Source: Snuella sedimenti (GTDB lineage: Bacteria; Bacteroidota; Bacteroidia; Flavobacteriales; Flavobacteriaceae). From it: a DNA stretch of 64,000 bases. Below the pieces are notes generated by a model. It searched no databases. It was not told the DNA's origin and was given only the letters and a program-made list of their open reading frames with translations. Shown here piece after piece: positions 45,201-54,756 of this stretch (positions are counted from its first letter, which is position 1; each line of letters opens with the position of its first letter). The position numbers and the translations under genes are program-made. The stretch spans positions 1-64,000 of the forward strand of contig NZ_JAELVQ010000019.1 in assembly GCF_016428595.1 (NCBI RefSeq). Reading direction: 5' to 3'.

Positions 45201-45427
45201 GCGGAAATATCTCAGGATCATCTGGTCAGTTGTTTTTTAGGGGGTCTAATCCGTCGTTGGTTGATGTTAGCAGTACCGATCAAGCCAGTAGAATAAACTC
45301 TACCACAAGAACAGGATGTTGGATTAATATTATCCCGGCAGGAGGATTAGTAATGATTCCCGAAGCGAGCTCTGGTTGTTCCTGTAATTATCCTTTGCAA
45401 ATGTCTGTAACGTATTTACCTCTTTAG
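42230..45427 (+). CDS. PQQ-like beta-propeller lipoprotein with inserted methyltransferase-like domain
   Basis: This 1065-residue protein has a lipoprotein signal ending in LMAC (Cys16). PQQ-type propeller blades are seen both before and after the centre: GLIYFSSSATHQVYCHDISTG, GRLFFSSDDGFVYCLDAYSGELIWKY and NGTLLWNKDI. Between them, at about residues 470-620, a Rossmann-like stretch resembles SAM-dependent methyltransferases: GRLAYELALASDFQIIGVESD, then KVKKARKNLDACGI and ITLFEGNLEDL. No N-terminal pocket motif GxGxG is visible, so activity is doubtful. Similar composite proteins are known from Planctomycetes. It leads a two-gene set with 45441. Confidence 0.85.
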   Translation: MLRIASCLVFLFLMACGNTNKYNETEYDWVSYQHDNQNSGISPVALHFPLTLNWQIENEAPQAAWPAPAKQDYYNKVRKLEALVTYDRAYHTTAANGLIYFSSSATHQVYCHDISTGERKWSFFTNGPNRTAPTINKGRLFFSSDDGFVYCLDAYSGELIWKYKPGKSHLKIIGNGKVVAASPCRTGVLVRGDTLYATEGLLPEQDVYVSALNASNGSVIWERKQEGLAPQGYPVVSNDEIFIPNSRTQPYVLRRDNGELVKKLKGKGGDYLSLAKDKIVHGVNHNSEIKSDDFLSAAFKGHKVIIDKERYFVAADFQLTSIAGSTYNEITKKRKELSLRINALTASIREKKLVKKDVSTELTDLTYAKSQLDSLTNKEFNWQTPINKPISMVKSNNAIIIGEVGKVSAYNVNDGTLVWTQQIDGHPYGMSIASESLFVSTDKGTIYCFSSNKASKKKKVKQEINTSFYTESSKREMFEKAAEAILERTNRRAGFCLITNFNEGRLAYELALASDFQIIGVESDPDKVKKARKNLDACGIYGKRITLFEGNLEDLEFTKYFANLITDDRLVEKGTIAVNEAALFEVLQPNGGKVILTNNDFKEAEYHDLINKERFIDCKWSYDDESLVVTRPRLPNSGEWTHLYGNPANTVSSGDKKVNEKIMPQWFGQPGPREMTDRHHRAVSPLYKNGILFIPKDNGVIASDAYNGTLLWNKDIANFRRIKISRDAGSLAVGNTYFYAVADNTCNVFEPLTGVERTPFKVPQLFNVDRDWGYLAVVNDKLFGSARKTKATYNEYSRFDWGEYSNLVCSDYLFSMHSENGKLHWTYKDGMVLNPTITIGEEKMFFVESRSSVTMQDEDGLIDFNTFKKGKPFIVALDTRTGKKLWEKAFDFSLLDHVLYGSYDKGLLVLSGSGNKNGGLWYGTYVFKAESGDLVWKQEQKHADWVNGSHGEQLHRALIMEDKVYVEPFAYNLFTGEQEKDWKLNRKGHSCGNISGSSGQLFFRGSNPSLVDVSSTDQASRINSTTRTGCWINIIPAGGLVMIPEASSGCSCNYPLQMSVTYLPL

Positions 45428-45440
45428 AAAAGCAATAGAT

Positions 45441-46568
45441 ATGACACCCGTTTTACAGATAAAAAAGCAAATACTCCAACTTACTTTTATTGTTATAAGC
45501 TTATTTTCAGTACAGCAAATTGAAGCCTGTCGCTATACCGTTCGCGAAATTGGGTATTCCGATCTAGGCGAGTGCCAATTTCAGCTTTATATGTTTGTTC
45601 CAGAGGGGTTTGATGGTGAAGTTATTAAAACTTTTAAGCAGTTGGGGTATGCTACTTTTCTTGATACAAATATAGCCTTTCATGTTATTGATGTTTCGGC
45701 AAATCCAGAAGATAAGCGGGTGCGATATCTAAAAGACCATAAGTTGTTGCGTGATCGCCCAATGTTAATGCTGGTTTCACCACTTGAGAAAACGAAACTA
45801 ATTACTTTGGAAGATGATTTTAGCAAAGAGGCCATTTGGGAAGTTTTTGAAAGGGTTATAAATTCTGATTTACAAAGAAAACTGTCTAAGGATCTTGTTG
45901 ATTCTTATGCCGTAGTATTGTTGCTTCATGGTGATAATGATACTGAAAACAGAAGGGTTCGTAGAGAAGTAGATAAAGCTGTTGCGGATATAAAGCAAGT
46001 TATGCCAGCCATGGCCAAAAAGGTAGACCTACCTATTAAAATATATGAACTGTCATTGAAGGATCGATTAGAAGAACAGTTGTTGTTGTGGAGTACAGGG
46101 ATTCCCATCGATGATCGTTCGTCTAAAGTCATCTCTGTTTTTGGTAGAGGTAGGATGATGGGGCAGCCACTAGCCGATAGTGCGATTACACGTGAACGTT
46201 TATTTAAACAACTCTCTATAGTAGGAGCCGATTGTGAATGTGGACTCGATAGAAAATGGTTGCTAGGTACTATATTGCCTTTAAGATGGTCTGCCGAGAA
46301 TAAACAAAACGTTGCAAATGCATTAGGGTTTGATGTTGAAAATCCCATTGTAAAATCAGAAATGAGTCAAATTATGTCAATAGATCTACGGCTTATTGAC
46401 GATATTTCGCAAACACCTTATTTGAATTCTTTGGAGCGGATTAAAGAAAACCCAGTTGCAAAAGAAGAACCGTCTACACCCAACTCTAATAAAGTTATCT
46501 GGTATAGTTTGTCTGGGCTTATCCTAGTAGTCTTAATAGCTAGCCTTAAAATAATCCGAAAAAAATAA
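45441..46568 (+). CDS. Secreted or envelope protein of unknown function with C-terminal anchor
   Basis: This 375-residue protein has an N-terminal signal (about 12-27, ending QQIEAC) and one C-terminal helix (about 350-370) followed by KIIRKK, which would tether it to the inner membrane. The mature part begins CRYTVREIGYSDLG. It contains two regions that could be thioredoxin-like (FHVIDVSANPEDKRVRYLK, then DRPMLMLVSPLEK), but no CxxC is conserved at the expected place; CECG occurs later. I do not recognise the family. It starts 13 bp after the propeller gene and is surely coexpressed with it. Confidence 0.75.
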   Translation: MTPVLQIKKQILQLTFIVISLFSVQQIEACRYTVREIGYSDLGECQFQLYMFVPEGFDGEVIKTFKQLGYATFLDTNIAFHVIDVSANPEDKRVRYLKDHKLLRDRPMLMLVSPLEKTKLITLEDDFSKEAIWEVFERVINSDLQRKLSKDLVDSYAVVLLLHGDNDTENRRVRREVDKAVADIKQVMPAMAKKVDLPIKIYELSLKDRLEEQLLLWSTGIPIDDRSSKVISVFGRGRMMGQPLADSAITRERLFKQLSIVGADCECGLDRKWLLGTILPLRWSAENKQNVANALGFDVENPIVKSEMSQIMSIDLRLIDDISQTPYLNSLERIKENPVAKEEPSTPNSNKVIWYSLSGLILVVLIASLKIIRKK

Positions 46569-46673
46569 TCCAATTTCTTTAGGGATCACGTTACAGTAGA
46601 ATTGGTGTGATAAAGTTGAAAATCTTTAAGAGCCCCTAATGTATCTTCGATTGAAATTCAGAAAGAATTTAGT

Positions 46674-46733
46674 ACTTCGACAAAGCCCGTATCGAGTTTA
46701 GCGAAGTCGAAGTGCACCAAATCACAGATTTGG
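46674..46733. repeat. Two adjoining inverted repeats
   Basis: ACTTCGAC (46674-46681) faces GTCGAAGT (46706-46713). Next to it CCAAATC (46717-46723) faces GATTTGG (46727-46733). Such CTTCGAC/GTCGAAG palindromes are frequent intergenic repeats in flavobacterial genomes (recollection). There is no T-run, so a terminator role is unclear. Confidence 0.6.
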
Positions 46734-46860
46734 CACTCTAACTGACATAAATTCCTTATCCATTATTCATGTTATATTACTATTTCCACGATTTATTTTT
46801 AGTAATAATGATGTGCTAAGCTGCTCTTTTATTAGTTTTGCGGCTCAAAAAAAGTTTCGT

Positions 46861-48498
46861 ATGATTTCAGTTGATGCCTTGGCAGTTGAGTTTAGTGGAC
46901 AGACCCTATTTAGCGACGTGTCCTTTACAATTAATGCAAACGATAAAATTGCCCTAATGGGTAAGAATGGTGCAGGTAAATCGACCATGATGAAAATTAT
47001 TGCAGGTGTACAAAAGGCTACTCGTGGTAATGTAAGGTGTCCTAAAGATGCCATAGTAGCTTATTTGCCACAACATTTATTGACTGAAGACAATACCACG
47101 GTATTTGATGAAGCCTCTAAGGCTTTTGGTCATGTGTTCCAAATGCGGGATGAAATGGAACGTCTTAATAAGGCATTGGAAACAAGAACCGATTACGAAT
47201 CGGATGAATACATGCGTATCATAGAAAAGGTGTCCGATTTAGGAGAGAAGTACTATGCTTTGGAAGACGTAAATTACGATGCCGAAGTTGAAAAAGCATT
47301 AAAGGGACTTGGTTTTAAGCAATCCGATTTTACTAGACAAACCAAGGAGTTTAGTGGTGGTTGGCGTATGCGAATTGAATTGGCAAAGATATTACTCCAA
47401 AAACCCGACTTGATTTTGTTAGATGAGCCTACTAACCATATTGACATTGAATCGGTTATCTGGTTGGAAGATTTTTTGGTGAATAAAGCCAATGCTGTTA
47501 TGGTAATATCGCACGATAAGGCATTTATCGATAACATAACCAATAGGACCATCGAAGTTACTATGGGACGCATTTATGACTATAAAGCCAATTACTCCCA
47601 TTATTTGCAATTACGAGAAGAGCGCCGTGCACATCAGCTAAAAGCGTATCAGGAACAGCAAAAGTTTATTGCCGATAACATGGCATTTATAGAACGCTTT
47701 AAAGGCACCTATTCCAAAACCAATCAGGTAGCTTCGCGTGAGCGTATGCTGGAAAAATTAGAAATTATAGAGGTTGACGAAATCGATAATTCGGCTTTAA
47801 AATTGCGTTTTCCTCCAGCTATGCGTTCAGGAGATTACCCCGTTACAGTTAAGGATGTTTCCAAATCTTATGGCGATCACGTAGTGTTTAAAAATGCCAG
47901 TATGTCTATCGCACGCGGTGAGAAAGTATGCTTTGTAGGGAGAAATGGCGAAGGAAAATCGACTATGATTAAAGCTATTTTAGGAGAAATTGATGTGGAA
48001 GGGCAATGTAGCTTGGGGCACAATACACAAATAGGCTATTTTGCACAAAATCAAGCTGCTTTATTAGATGAAAATCTAACCATTTTTCAAACGGTAGATG
48101 ACGTCGCCAAAGGCGATATACGTACACAAATAAAAAATATCCTTGGACGCTTTATGTTTAAGGGAGATGATATAGATAAAAAGGTAGGTGTGCTTTCCGG
48201 AGGCGAAAAAACCAGGTTGGCTATGGTTAAATTGTTATTAGAGCCAGTGAATGTATTGGTTCTGGATGAGCCTACTAACCACCTAGATCTAAAATCGAAG
48301 GACGTTTTAAAAGAAGCACTATTGAATTTCGATGGGACGCTTATTCTAGTGTCCCACGATCGTGACTTTTTAAGAGGTCTTTCTAAAAAGGTATTTGAGT
48401 TTAAAGATCAGCGTGTTATTGAACATTTCGAAACCATTGATGATTTTCTGGAAAGGAATCGCTTAGAAAACTTAAAGGAGATTGATTTAAATAAATAA
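46861..48498 (+). CDS. ABC-F family ATPase
   Basis: A longer frame opens with GTG at 46813, but ATG at 46861 gives the normal family start MISVDALAVEFSGQTLF, 545 residues. Two nucleotide-binding domains are present. The first has Walker A GKNGAGKS and signature FSGGWRMRIELAK. The second has GRNGEGKS and LSGGEKTRLAMVK. Both are followed by LDEPTNH. A charged linker (about 240-310) lies between, and there is no membrane part. ABC-F proteins act on ribosomes, in translation control or antibiotic protection; the subtype cannot be fixed here. Confidence 0.95.
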   Translation: MISVDALAVEFSGQTLFSDVSFTINANDKIALMGKNGAGKSTMMKIIAGVQKATRGNVRCPKDAIVAYLPQHLLTEDNTTVFDEASKAFGHVFQMRDEMERLNKALETRTDYESDEYMRIIEKVSDLGEKYYALEDVNYDAEVEKALKGLGFKQSDFTRQTKEFSGGWRMRIELAKILLQKPDLILLDEPTNHIDIESVIWLEDFLVNKANAVMVISHDKAFIDNITNRTIEVTMGRIYDYKANYSHYLQLREERRAHQLKAYQEQQKFIADNMAFIERFKGTYSKTNQVASRERMLEKLEIIEVDEIDNSALKLRFPPAMRSGDYPVTVKDVSKSYGDHVVFKNASMSIARGEKVCFVGRNGEGKSTMIKAILGEIDVEGQCSLGHNTQIGYFAQNQAALLDENLTIFQTVDDVAKGDIRTQIKNILGRFMFKGDDIDKKVGVLSGGEKTRLAMVKLLLEPVNVLVLDEPTNHLDLKSKDVLKEALLNFDGTLILVSHDRDFLRGLSKKVFEFKDQRVIEHFETIDDFLERNRLENLKEIDLNK

Positions 48499-48655
48499 AT
48501 GGTTTAGTATTTGTTTGTATTGGTTTCATAAAATTAACGTTGCCTTCCCTAAAAGCTTCGTTTGTTTTCTAAATTAACTGATAGTTAGTGGTTTAAATCA
48601 AGTAAGGAAACCGTAAACCTTTTGTGAATAAAGTTATAAGAACTTATTTTTTGAC

Positions 48656-48663
48656 TACTTTTG
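48656..48663 (+). promoter_or_regulatory. -7 box upstream of the YgiQ-type gene
   Basis: TACTTTTG ends only 7 bp before the ATG at 48671. Transcription would then begin at or near the start codon, giving a nearly leaderless message. Confidence 0.5.
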
Positions 48664-48670
48664 CACCGCT

Positions 48671-50617
48671 ATGCAAGAACTAAAACTTTCAGATTGGTTG
48701 CCTACCACAAACAAAGAGGTTAAAATACGCGGTTGGGAAGAACTGGACGTCATTCTATTTAGTGGCGATGCTTATGTAGACCATCCATCGTTTGGAGCAG
48801 CTGTTATTGGACGTATTTTAGAAAGTTACGGTTTACGAGTGGCTATTGTGCCACAGCCCAATGTGAACGATAATCTACAGGATTTTGTAAAGTTAGGACG
48901 ACCAAAATTGTTTTTTGGTGTTACAGGTGGTTGTATGGATCCCATGATCAATAATTACAACGCCAATAAAAAGCGACGTGATAAAGATGCTTATACACCC
49001 AATGGCGACATCGGTTTTCGTCCAGATTATGCAACGACGGTTTATTCGAATATATTAAAAGAAAAATGGCCAGATGTCCCTGTGTTAATTGGAGGGATTG
49101 AGGCTTCCTTACGTAGAGTAACGCATTACGATTATTGGAGCGATAAATTGATGCCAACCATCTTGGAAAGCTCTAAGGCCGATATGTTGGTATATGGTAT
49201 GGGAGAACAGCCTTTACGGGAAGTAGTACGCCTGTTGCAAAAGGGCGTGCCGTTTAATAGTATCAATACAATAAATCAAACAGCAGTATTATTAAATAAG
49301 GACGAAAGTATTCCTAAAAACAAAAATTGGGAGGATGTTGAAATAGTATCCCATGAAGCTTGTTTGCAGGACAAGAAAGCCTTTGCTTCCAACTTTAAGA
49401 TAATAGAACAAGAATCTAATAAATTAGCTGCACGACGCATTTTTCAGAAGGTAGGAGATAAGACCTTGATGATTAATCCGCCGTATCCAACCATGACGGA
49501 AGAGGAAATCGATGCCTCTTTCGATTTGCCTTATACACGGTTACCACATCCTAAATACAATAAACGTGGACCAATACCTGCGTTCGAGATGATTAAGTTT
49601 TCCATTAACATCCATCGCGGATGTTTTGGGGGCTGTAGTTTTTGTACCATTTCGGCACATCAAGGAAAGTTTATAGCATCCCGTAGTCAGGAATCTATTT
49701 TAAAAGAAGTCGATACAGTAGCCAATATGCCCGATTTTAAAGGTTATCTGTCCGATATTGGTGGCCCTAGTGCGAATATGTACAAAATGAAGGGTAAAAT
49801 ACAATCTATTTGCGATAAGTGTGTGGCGCCTTCATGTATTTCGCCAGTAATTTGCAGCAATTTAGATACTTCCCATAAGCCATTAACCCAATTATACCAA
49901 GCGGTAGATAATCATCCTAAAGTTAAAAAATCTTTTATAGGTAGTGGTATTCGCCACGATATGTTGGTGCCTGAATTTAATAAGAATGCCGATCCGAAGG
50001 AGTTGGACGACTATACTGAAGAAGTGATGACTAAGCACGTGTCGGGACGCCTTAAGGTAGCACCAGAACATACCAGCGATCCGGTATTGAAATTAATGCG
50101 TAAACCCTCCTTTTCCTATTTCCACAAATTTAAGGAGCGCTTCGATAAGATTAATGTAAAGCATAAGCTAAAACTTCAGCTTATTCCCTATTTTATTTCA
50201 AACCATCCAGCTTGTGAAGCCGAGGATATGGCCAACCTAGCGGCCGAAACCAAAGATATGGGCTTCCAGTTAGAGCAAGTACAAGGCTTTACGCCAACAC
50301 CTATGACCGTGGCTACGGTGATTTACTATAGTGGTTACCATCCCTATACCCTTAAAAAGGTAAGAACGCCAAAAACCCGAAAAGAGAAGGATGAGCAGCA
50401 CCGTTTCTTCTTTTGGTATAAGGACGAAAATAAGGCTTGGATAAAGAAGACTTTAAATAAGTTAGGGCGACAGGATTTGTTGAATGTGTTATTGCCAGAA
50501 AATGATTCTTGGCGAAAAAACAAACCGGGTAAGCCAAAGCACACCTTTGATGATGCCATCCCTTTTAATCAACGAAAAAACAAGGCTAAGTTTAGATCTA
50601 AGAAGAAAAGGCGTTAA
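48671..50617 (+). CDS. YgiQ family radical SAM protein
   Basis: The protein has 648 residues. The N-terminal part contains LIGGIEASLRRVTHYDYWSD, typical of YgiQ. The radical SAM site is CFGGCSFC (Cys318, Cys322, Cys325), binding the 4Fe-4S cluster that cleaves SAM. Later RLKVAPEHTSDPVLKLMRKP and a basic C-terminal tail also fit. YgiQ proteins are widespread and their substrate is not firmly known. Several extra Cys (CDKCVAPSC near residue 386) may hold a second cluster. Confidence 0.95.
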   Translation: MQELKLSDWLPTTNKEVKIRGWEELDVILFSGDAYVDHPSFGAAVIGRILESYGLRVAIVPQPNVNDNLQDFVKLGRPKLFFGVTGGCMDPMINNYNANKKRRDKDAYTPNGDIGFRPDYATTVYSNILKEKWPDVPVLIGGIEASLRRVTHYDYWSDKLMPTILESSKADMLVYGMGEQPLREVVRLLQKGVPFNSINTINQTAVLLNKDESIPKNKNWEDVEIVSHEACLQDKKAFASNFKIIEQESNKLAARRIFQKVGDKTLMINPPYPTMTEEEIDASFDLPYTRLPHPKYNKRGPIPAFEMIKFSINIHRGCFGGCSFCTISAHQGKFIASRSQESILKEVDTVANMPDFKGYLSDIGGPSANMYKMKGKIQSICDKCVAPSCISPVICSNLDTSHKPLTQLYQAVDNHPKVKKSFIGSGIRHDMLVPEFNKNADPKELDDYTEEVMTKHVSGRLKVAPEHTSDPVLKLMRKPSFSYFHKFKERFDKINVKHKLKLQLIPYFISNHPACEAEDMANLAAETKDMGFQLEQVQGFTPTPMTVATVIYYSGYHPYTLKKVRTPKTRKEKDEQHRFFFWYKDENKAWIKKTLNKLGRQDLLNVLLPENDSWRKNKPGKPKHTFDDAIPFNQRKNKAKFRSKKKRR

Positions 50618-50645
50618 TATTAACGTATTCCTTTAAAACATAACA

Positions 50646-53423
50646 TTAATTCTTTAATAGTTCATACCCTTGGTTGATACCTTTTTCGACTGCAGGAACA
50701 CCGCGTTCCATCCAAACAGGTTTAGGGGCTGCTTTAAGATAGTGATCGAAAAACTGAGCCATTCTAATATTGAAATCTTTTCTGTTTTGGTATTTTACAG
50801 GCCAATGGGGTTCGTCGTTGTAGTTTAAAAACCAAGATGGTTTTCCTAAACGACGTAGACTAACAAAAAACTCTATGCCTTGGTACCAAGGTACATGACC
50901 GTCGGCGTCATTATGCAATATTAGTAAAGGTGTGTTGATTTTATCGATATTGAAAATAGGAGAGTTTTCTATATAGCGCATGGGGTATTCCCAAGGCGTG
51001 CCCCCAATTCTACTTTGTGTATGCTCATATTGAAATTGACGGCTCAATCCTGTCCACCACCTAATACCTCCATAAGCGCTAATCATGTTCGATACAGGCG
51101 CACCAGATTCGGCTGCCTTAAAGATACCAGTTTTAGTAACCAGATAAGCAATTTGGTAGCCTCCCCAGCTATGCCCTTGTACGCCAATATTGTCTTTATC
51201 AACAAATCCTTTTTCTATTAATTTTGTAACACCCGGTATTACGCAGTTATAGGCGCTTTCACCTGGATAGCCAATGCGATATTCAACGTCGGGATTGAAG
51301 ATAACATAACCGCGACTGGCATAAAAACTATAATTAATAGTAGACCTGCCATAAGATGGAGCATGATGATTGTGTAACCTGTTAGAGCTGCGCTCGTAAA
51401 AATTAACAATCATGGGGTATTTTTTATTAGGATCGAAGTTTTCTGGTTTTACCAACAAACCTGTTAATTCTTTACCATCAAGAGATGTCCATTTTACAGT
51501 TTCTATACTCCCCCAATTATAATCTTTTTGTTGCGGATTGGCATCGCTTAAAACAGTTTGCTTTTTAAAATCTAAATCCGTTAATCGTAAATTGGGAAAT
51601 TCCTTAAAAGATTCTCGGCTAAAAAGCAAGGTGCTATTCAATTTTGCTTTTTGTGGATTGTTATATTTAAAAGGCCCTTTTTCTAGTTGCTTTAAACTGT
51701 TTTGTTTCGGGTTGTATTCTGCAAATCCCCCTTCTTTGGTGCTCTCATTAAATGTAGAGAGTAGCCAATTGGATTTTAAACTGATATCATCACGCTCCTT
51801 GTCTAATTTTATATAACGGTACACAGTTTTGTTGGAACGTCCGTTAGTTAGGTTTTTAGCTTCTCCAGTATCTGGATCGATTTGCCAGATGTCATAGCGG
51901 TCGTATATTAACATGTGCTTGTCGGCTGTTGTCCAACCTGCAATTCCATAGGCGTTAGGGTGTTTAGGAGCATCGTTTCGTTCGTCATAAAAAACGCTGC
52001 CTTTGGTAAGTGCTTTATACTTGTTGGTTTTTATGTTGTAAGCAAACCATGTGCTGTCTATTGTGTGATACCCATAAATATAGTTTCCTTTAGGGCTTAA
52101 ATCAGCTTTAGGTACTTTTTTTAATACCACGTTTTGTGAGCCCGACTTGGTATCCACAATAGCAAAATCTTTTAAATCCATAGCGGTCCACTGACTTTCA
52201 AGTGCATATGGTGTTGGATTATTTACTAAAGCTATGTTAGCATTGCCTTTGTCTGCAATTGTTGAATAAGGGAAGTCCTTCGTTTCAATCTGGATTGTCC
52301 TTTCGGCATTAAAATCGTAAACGGTTCTATACGATTTTATAGTGTCGTTTTTTACCTGTAGCTCCTGTACTGTGTATAGTCTGGGTTCATTGTATGTCCA
52401 GACTTCAACATTAACAATTTCATCTTTTAGCAATGTTGTATCCTTTGCGATTGGAGGTGTGCGCAATCCAAAATACAATCTTGATTCATCTTCAGAGAAG
52501 TTTAGCAACCCATTATCAGACACTAAATACCCCTTAGGTGTGGTCGTGTTATCGTAAAGTTTAGCGGCCAATGTTTTGCCTTCTTCCCAGGTATATAATT
52601 CATTTGGTCTTATTTGTGTTTTAGTGGTATCCGTGTCTACTACAAAGGCGAGTCGCTTGCCAGTTTCACTTAAGTTAAGTCCAGTATATCTAGCTTTTGT
52701 TGTTTTGTGGATGTGGCTCAACCTACCTGTATTGAAATTATAAACAAATACCCCTGCATTAGCATTGTCTTTGTCTCCAGTTGTAGAAAGTGCTAACTTT
52801 TTACCGCTTTTCGCAAAAGTGTAATTGGTAACATGTTTAAAGGTATCTTGATTTTTAGTTGCCAAATTTCGAATGATTAAGTGATACCCATTCTTTTTGT
52901 TGACTTCCTTTGGTTTCTTTTCTTTGGTTTTAGTGCTGTCGCTTTTGGTTTCTTTTTTATCTGTCTTTATTTCCTCCAGATAATAAGCTAGTTGTCCAGA
53001 CCATTTTTCGGGGAAACTATACGATTTTACATTAGGTATCTTGAATAGTTCTTTGGTTTTAAGGTTGTAAACAGCCAAAGTGTCTTTAGGTAGTTTCTCC
53101 TTTTTTACCTTTCGACGCTTCATGTTGTCAAGGCTGTCCTTTAAGGGTTTTATTGTAAAGGTTAAAAACTTAGAATCGTAGGTAAACAGCCCTTTGCTTG
53201 CTCTGTGATATTCCAAAAGTGTTTCGCCTTTGTTTGACTTTAAAATTAAATGACTATCTGCATCGTCCTGTTGTAAGTCGTAAACCACATAAGCGCCATT
53301 AGGTGCAATTTCTTGATTGTCAATACGTTTCCAAAGTGCTACGTCAGCATGGTCTAAAACCTTTTTTTGGGCAACAGATATGAAGGAAACGAATAGGAAA
53401 AAGGATATAAAAGCTAATTTCAT
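50646..53423 (-). CDS. Secreted S9 family prolyl oligopeptidase
   Basis: This 925-residue protein has a signal peptide (FISFFLFVSFISVAQ). A beta-propeller-like N-terminal region follows, and the alpha/beta-hydrolase domain covers about residues 640-890. The nucleophile is Ser752 in VQGHSWGGYQIAY. The likely Asp lies in LILHNDADGHVPW and the His in NDEPHWPVKY, so the triad is complete. Such large secreted S9 enzymes degrade peptides in the periplasm. It converges on the YgiQ-type gene with 28 bp between the stops. Confidence 0.93.
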   Translation of the reverse strand: MKLAFISFFLFVSFISVAQKKVLDHADVALWKRIDNQEIAPNGAYVVYDLQQDDADSHLILKSNKGETLLEYHRASKGLFTYDSKFLTFTIKPLKDSLDNMKRRKVKKEKLPKDTLAVYNLKTKELFKIPNVKSYSFPEKWSGQLAYYLEEIKTDKKETKSDSTKTKEKKPKEVNKKNGYHLIIRNLATKNQDTFKHVTNYTFAKSGKKLALSTTGDKDNANAGVFVYNFNTGRLSHIHKTTKARYTGLNLSETGKRLAFVVDTDTTKTQIRPNELYTWEEGKTLAAKLYDNTTTPKGYLVSDNGLLNFSEDESRLYFGLRTPPIAKDTTLLKDEIVNVEVWTYNEPRLYTVQELQVKNDTIKSYRTVYDFNAERTIQIETKDFPYSTIADKGNANIALVNNPTPYALESQWTAMDLKDFAIVDTKSGSQNVVLKKVPKADLSPKGNYIYGYHTIDSTWFAYNIKTNKYKALTKGSVFYDERNDAPKHPNAYGIAGWTTADKHMLIYDRYDIWQIDPDTGEAKNLTNGRSNKTVYRYIKLDKERDDISLKSNWLLSTFNESTKEGGFAEYNPKQNSLKQLEKGPFKYNNPQKAKLNSTLLFSRESFKEFPNLRLTDLDFKKQTVLSDANPQQKDYNWGSIETVKWTSLDGKELTGLLVKPENFDPNKKYPMIVNFYERSSNRLHNHHAPSYGRSTINYSFYASRGYVIFNPDVEYRIGYPGESAYNCVIPGVTKLIEKGFVDKDNIGVQGHSWGGYQIAYLVTKTGIFKAAESGAPVSNMISAYGGIRWWTGLSRQFQYEHTQSRIGGTPWEYPMRYIENSPIFNIDKINTPLLILHNDADGHVPWYQGIEFFVSLRRLGKPSWFLNYNDEPHWPVKYQNRKDFNIRMAQFFDHYLKAAPKPVWMERGVPAVEKGINQGYELLKN

Positions 53424-53556
53424 GTATTGTGTAAAATTTTGCTTAAATATAATTATTCCTATCAGTAAGAACCACTTCTTGTTTTAGTTTAACATAAAAA
53501 GCGCTTCGTGTCAGTACGCCGTTTTGTAGCGTATAAAGTTCTAAGGTGTTAAATAT

Positions 53557-54630
53557 TTAATAAATATCCGGATTTGGGTAAAAGGCAGCAATGGCAAACC
53601 AAAAACTAATGACAGATTTTGAAGCTGTTAATTTTTCACCTAGCCTAGGGCCTGATATAACCTCTCCAAATGCCGACCACCTATTCCCTTCGTTGTCCTC
53701 AAAAAGTGCACCGTCCGTTGTATTTTGTTTATGTTCAAAAGTGAGGTCTTCATATGCTTCGGGAAGCACAAACGAACAAATTAAATCGTCGTTTCCAACT
53801 ATTAAGTAGCTGCTTCCATTAAACACATCTATAATTGTTTTGCCTCCACTAAAGTCAGAAAAGCGGTATACTTTGGATTTATCGCCGCTTATTATAGCGT
53901 GAACACGCTCTTTGTTTGGTAGGGCATTATTAAAAATAGCCGGTTGGAATAAAAAGAAACCATGATTTGTTTTGTATTCGCCGTAAGGATATTGTCCATA
54001 GTTTCTTGAAAACCCTGTGTTTACGTCCAGAACTTTAGTGTTTGGGTAAAGTGTTTTCCATCTGTTCCAAGTAGTTTCTATAACCTTAACAAGTGTTGGT
54101 GTTTTACTAATTAAGGGACCGTTTACACATTCTAGTTTTAGTTGGGACCAGTTGCTATCTGTGTTTCTGTCGTATAATATTAGGTTGGAATTGTATAATA
54201 AACCGGATACCCCAAATGTTGATTTTGTCCCGTTCACTTCGCTTTTCCAGCTAAAAGCGGTTCCGGTTAGGGGGCAATAGTTTATGGTAAGGGATTCACC
54301 ATTTATGTCGTCGTTAGTAACTTCATGCCAATCCAGTATATCATGCGGATAAGCCCTTGCTTCACCATTTACATGAATTCCCACTACTAAATCGTCATCA
54401 GCTAAAAAAGTTGTCTCATTAGCAGTTATAAATTTAGGATTGTCAATAGAGGGGATACCATCTTTACCAGGGCCTCCATCCTTAACTTCATTAATTGGAA
54501 TTAACCATTGTGAGGCATTGCCTCCATTGTTGCCTCCTGATGGTGGAGGGGTTGTATTGTTGTTTGGATCGCTACTACTGCACGATATAAGTAATAGGCT
54601 AAAGGCTAAATTAATAAATGAACGTTTCAT
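53557..54630 (-). CDS. DUF3179 lipoprotein
   Basis: This 357-residue protein has a lipoprotein signal ending in LLISC (Cys17). A low-complexity Ser/Asn/Pro/Gly linker follows (about 18-42), and then the DUF3179 domain: GIHVNGEARAYPHDILDWHEV and TINYCPLTGTAFSW are its diagnostic segments. The conserved Cys in NYCPLTG and the His pair may bind metal. Function unknown. It is followed downstream by no gene of its own strand until 53423. Confidence 0.9.
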   Translation of the reverse strand: MKRSFINLAFSLLLISCSSSDPNNNTTPPPSGGNNGGNASQWLIPINEVKDGGPGKDGIPSIDNPKFITANETTFLADDDLVVGIHVNGEARAYPHDILDWHEVTNDDINGESLTINYCPLTGTAFSWKSEVNGTKSTFGVSGLLYNSNLILYDRNTDSNWSQLKLECVNGPLISKTPTLVKVIETTWNRWKTLYPNTKVLDVNTGFSRNYGQYPYGEYKTNHGFFLFQPAIFNNALPNKERVHAIISGDKSKVYRFSDFSGGKTIIDVFNGSSYLIVGNDDLICSFVLPEAYEDLTFEHKQNTTDGALFEDNEGNRWSAFGEVISGPRLGEKLTASKSVISFWFAIAAFYPNPDIY

Positions 54631-54723
54631 GAGTTTATAGTTTTAAGTAGCCAGTGTGATTAGCCATATTAGTAATGGCTCATTTTTAGCTTTTGTTTTA
54701 CTCGATAATCGAAATTTAAATGC

Positions 54724-54740
54724 TCCGAGGCTCGCCTCGA
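54724..54740. repeat. GAGGC palindrome between DUF3179 and barrel genes
   Basis: CCGAGGCTCGCCTCGAA contains CGAGGC and GCCTCG facing each other across two bases. It resembles the larger palindrome at 55980-56004 at the other end of the barrel gene. Confidence 0.6.
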
Positions 54741-54756
54741 AATCAAAAAATAATTT

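Noticed and set aside
46813-46860. GTG start for the ABC-F protein
   Set aside because: The extra 16 residues are unlike ABC-F N-termini; ATG at 46861 gives the conserved start.
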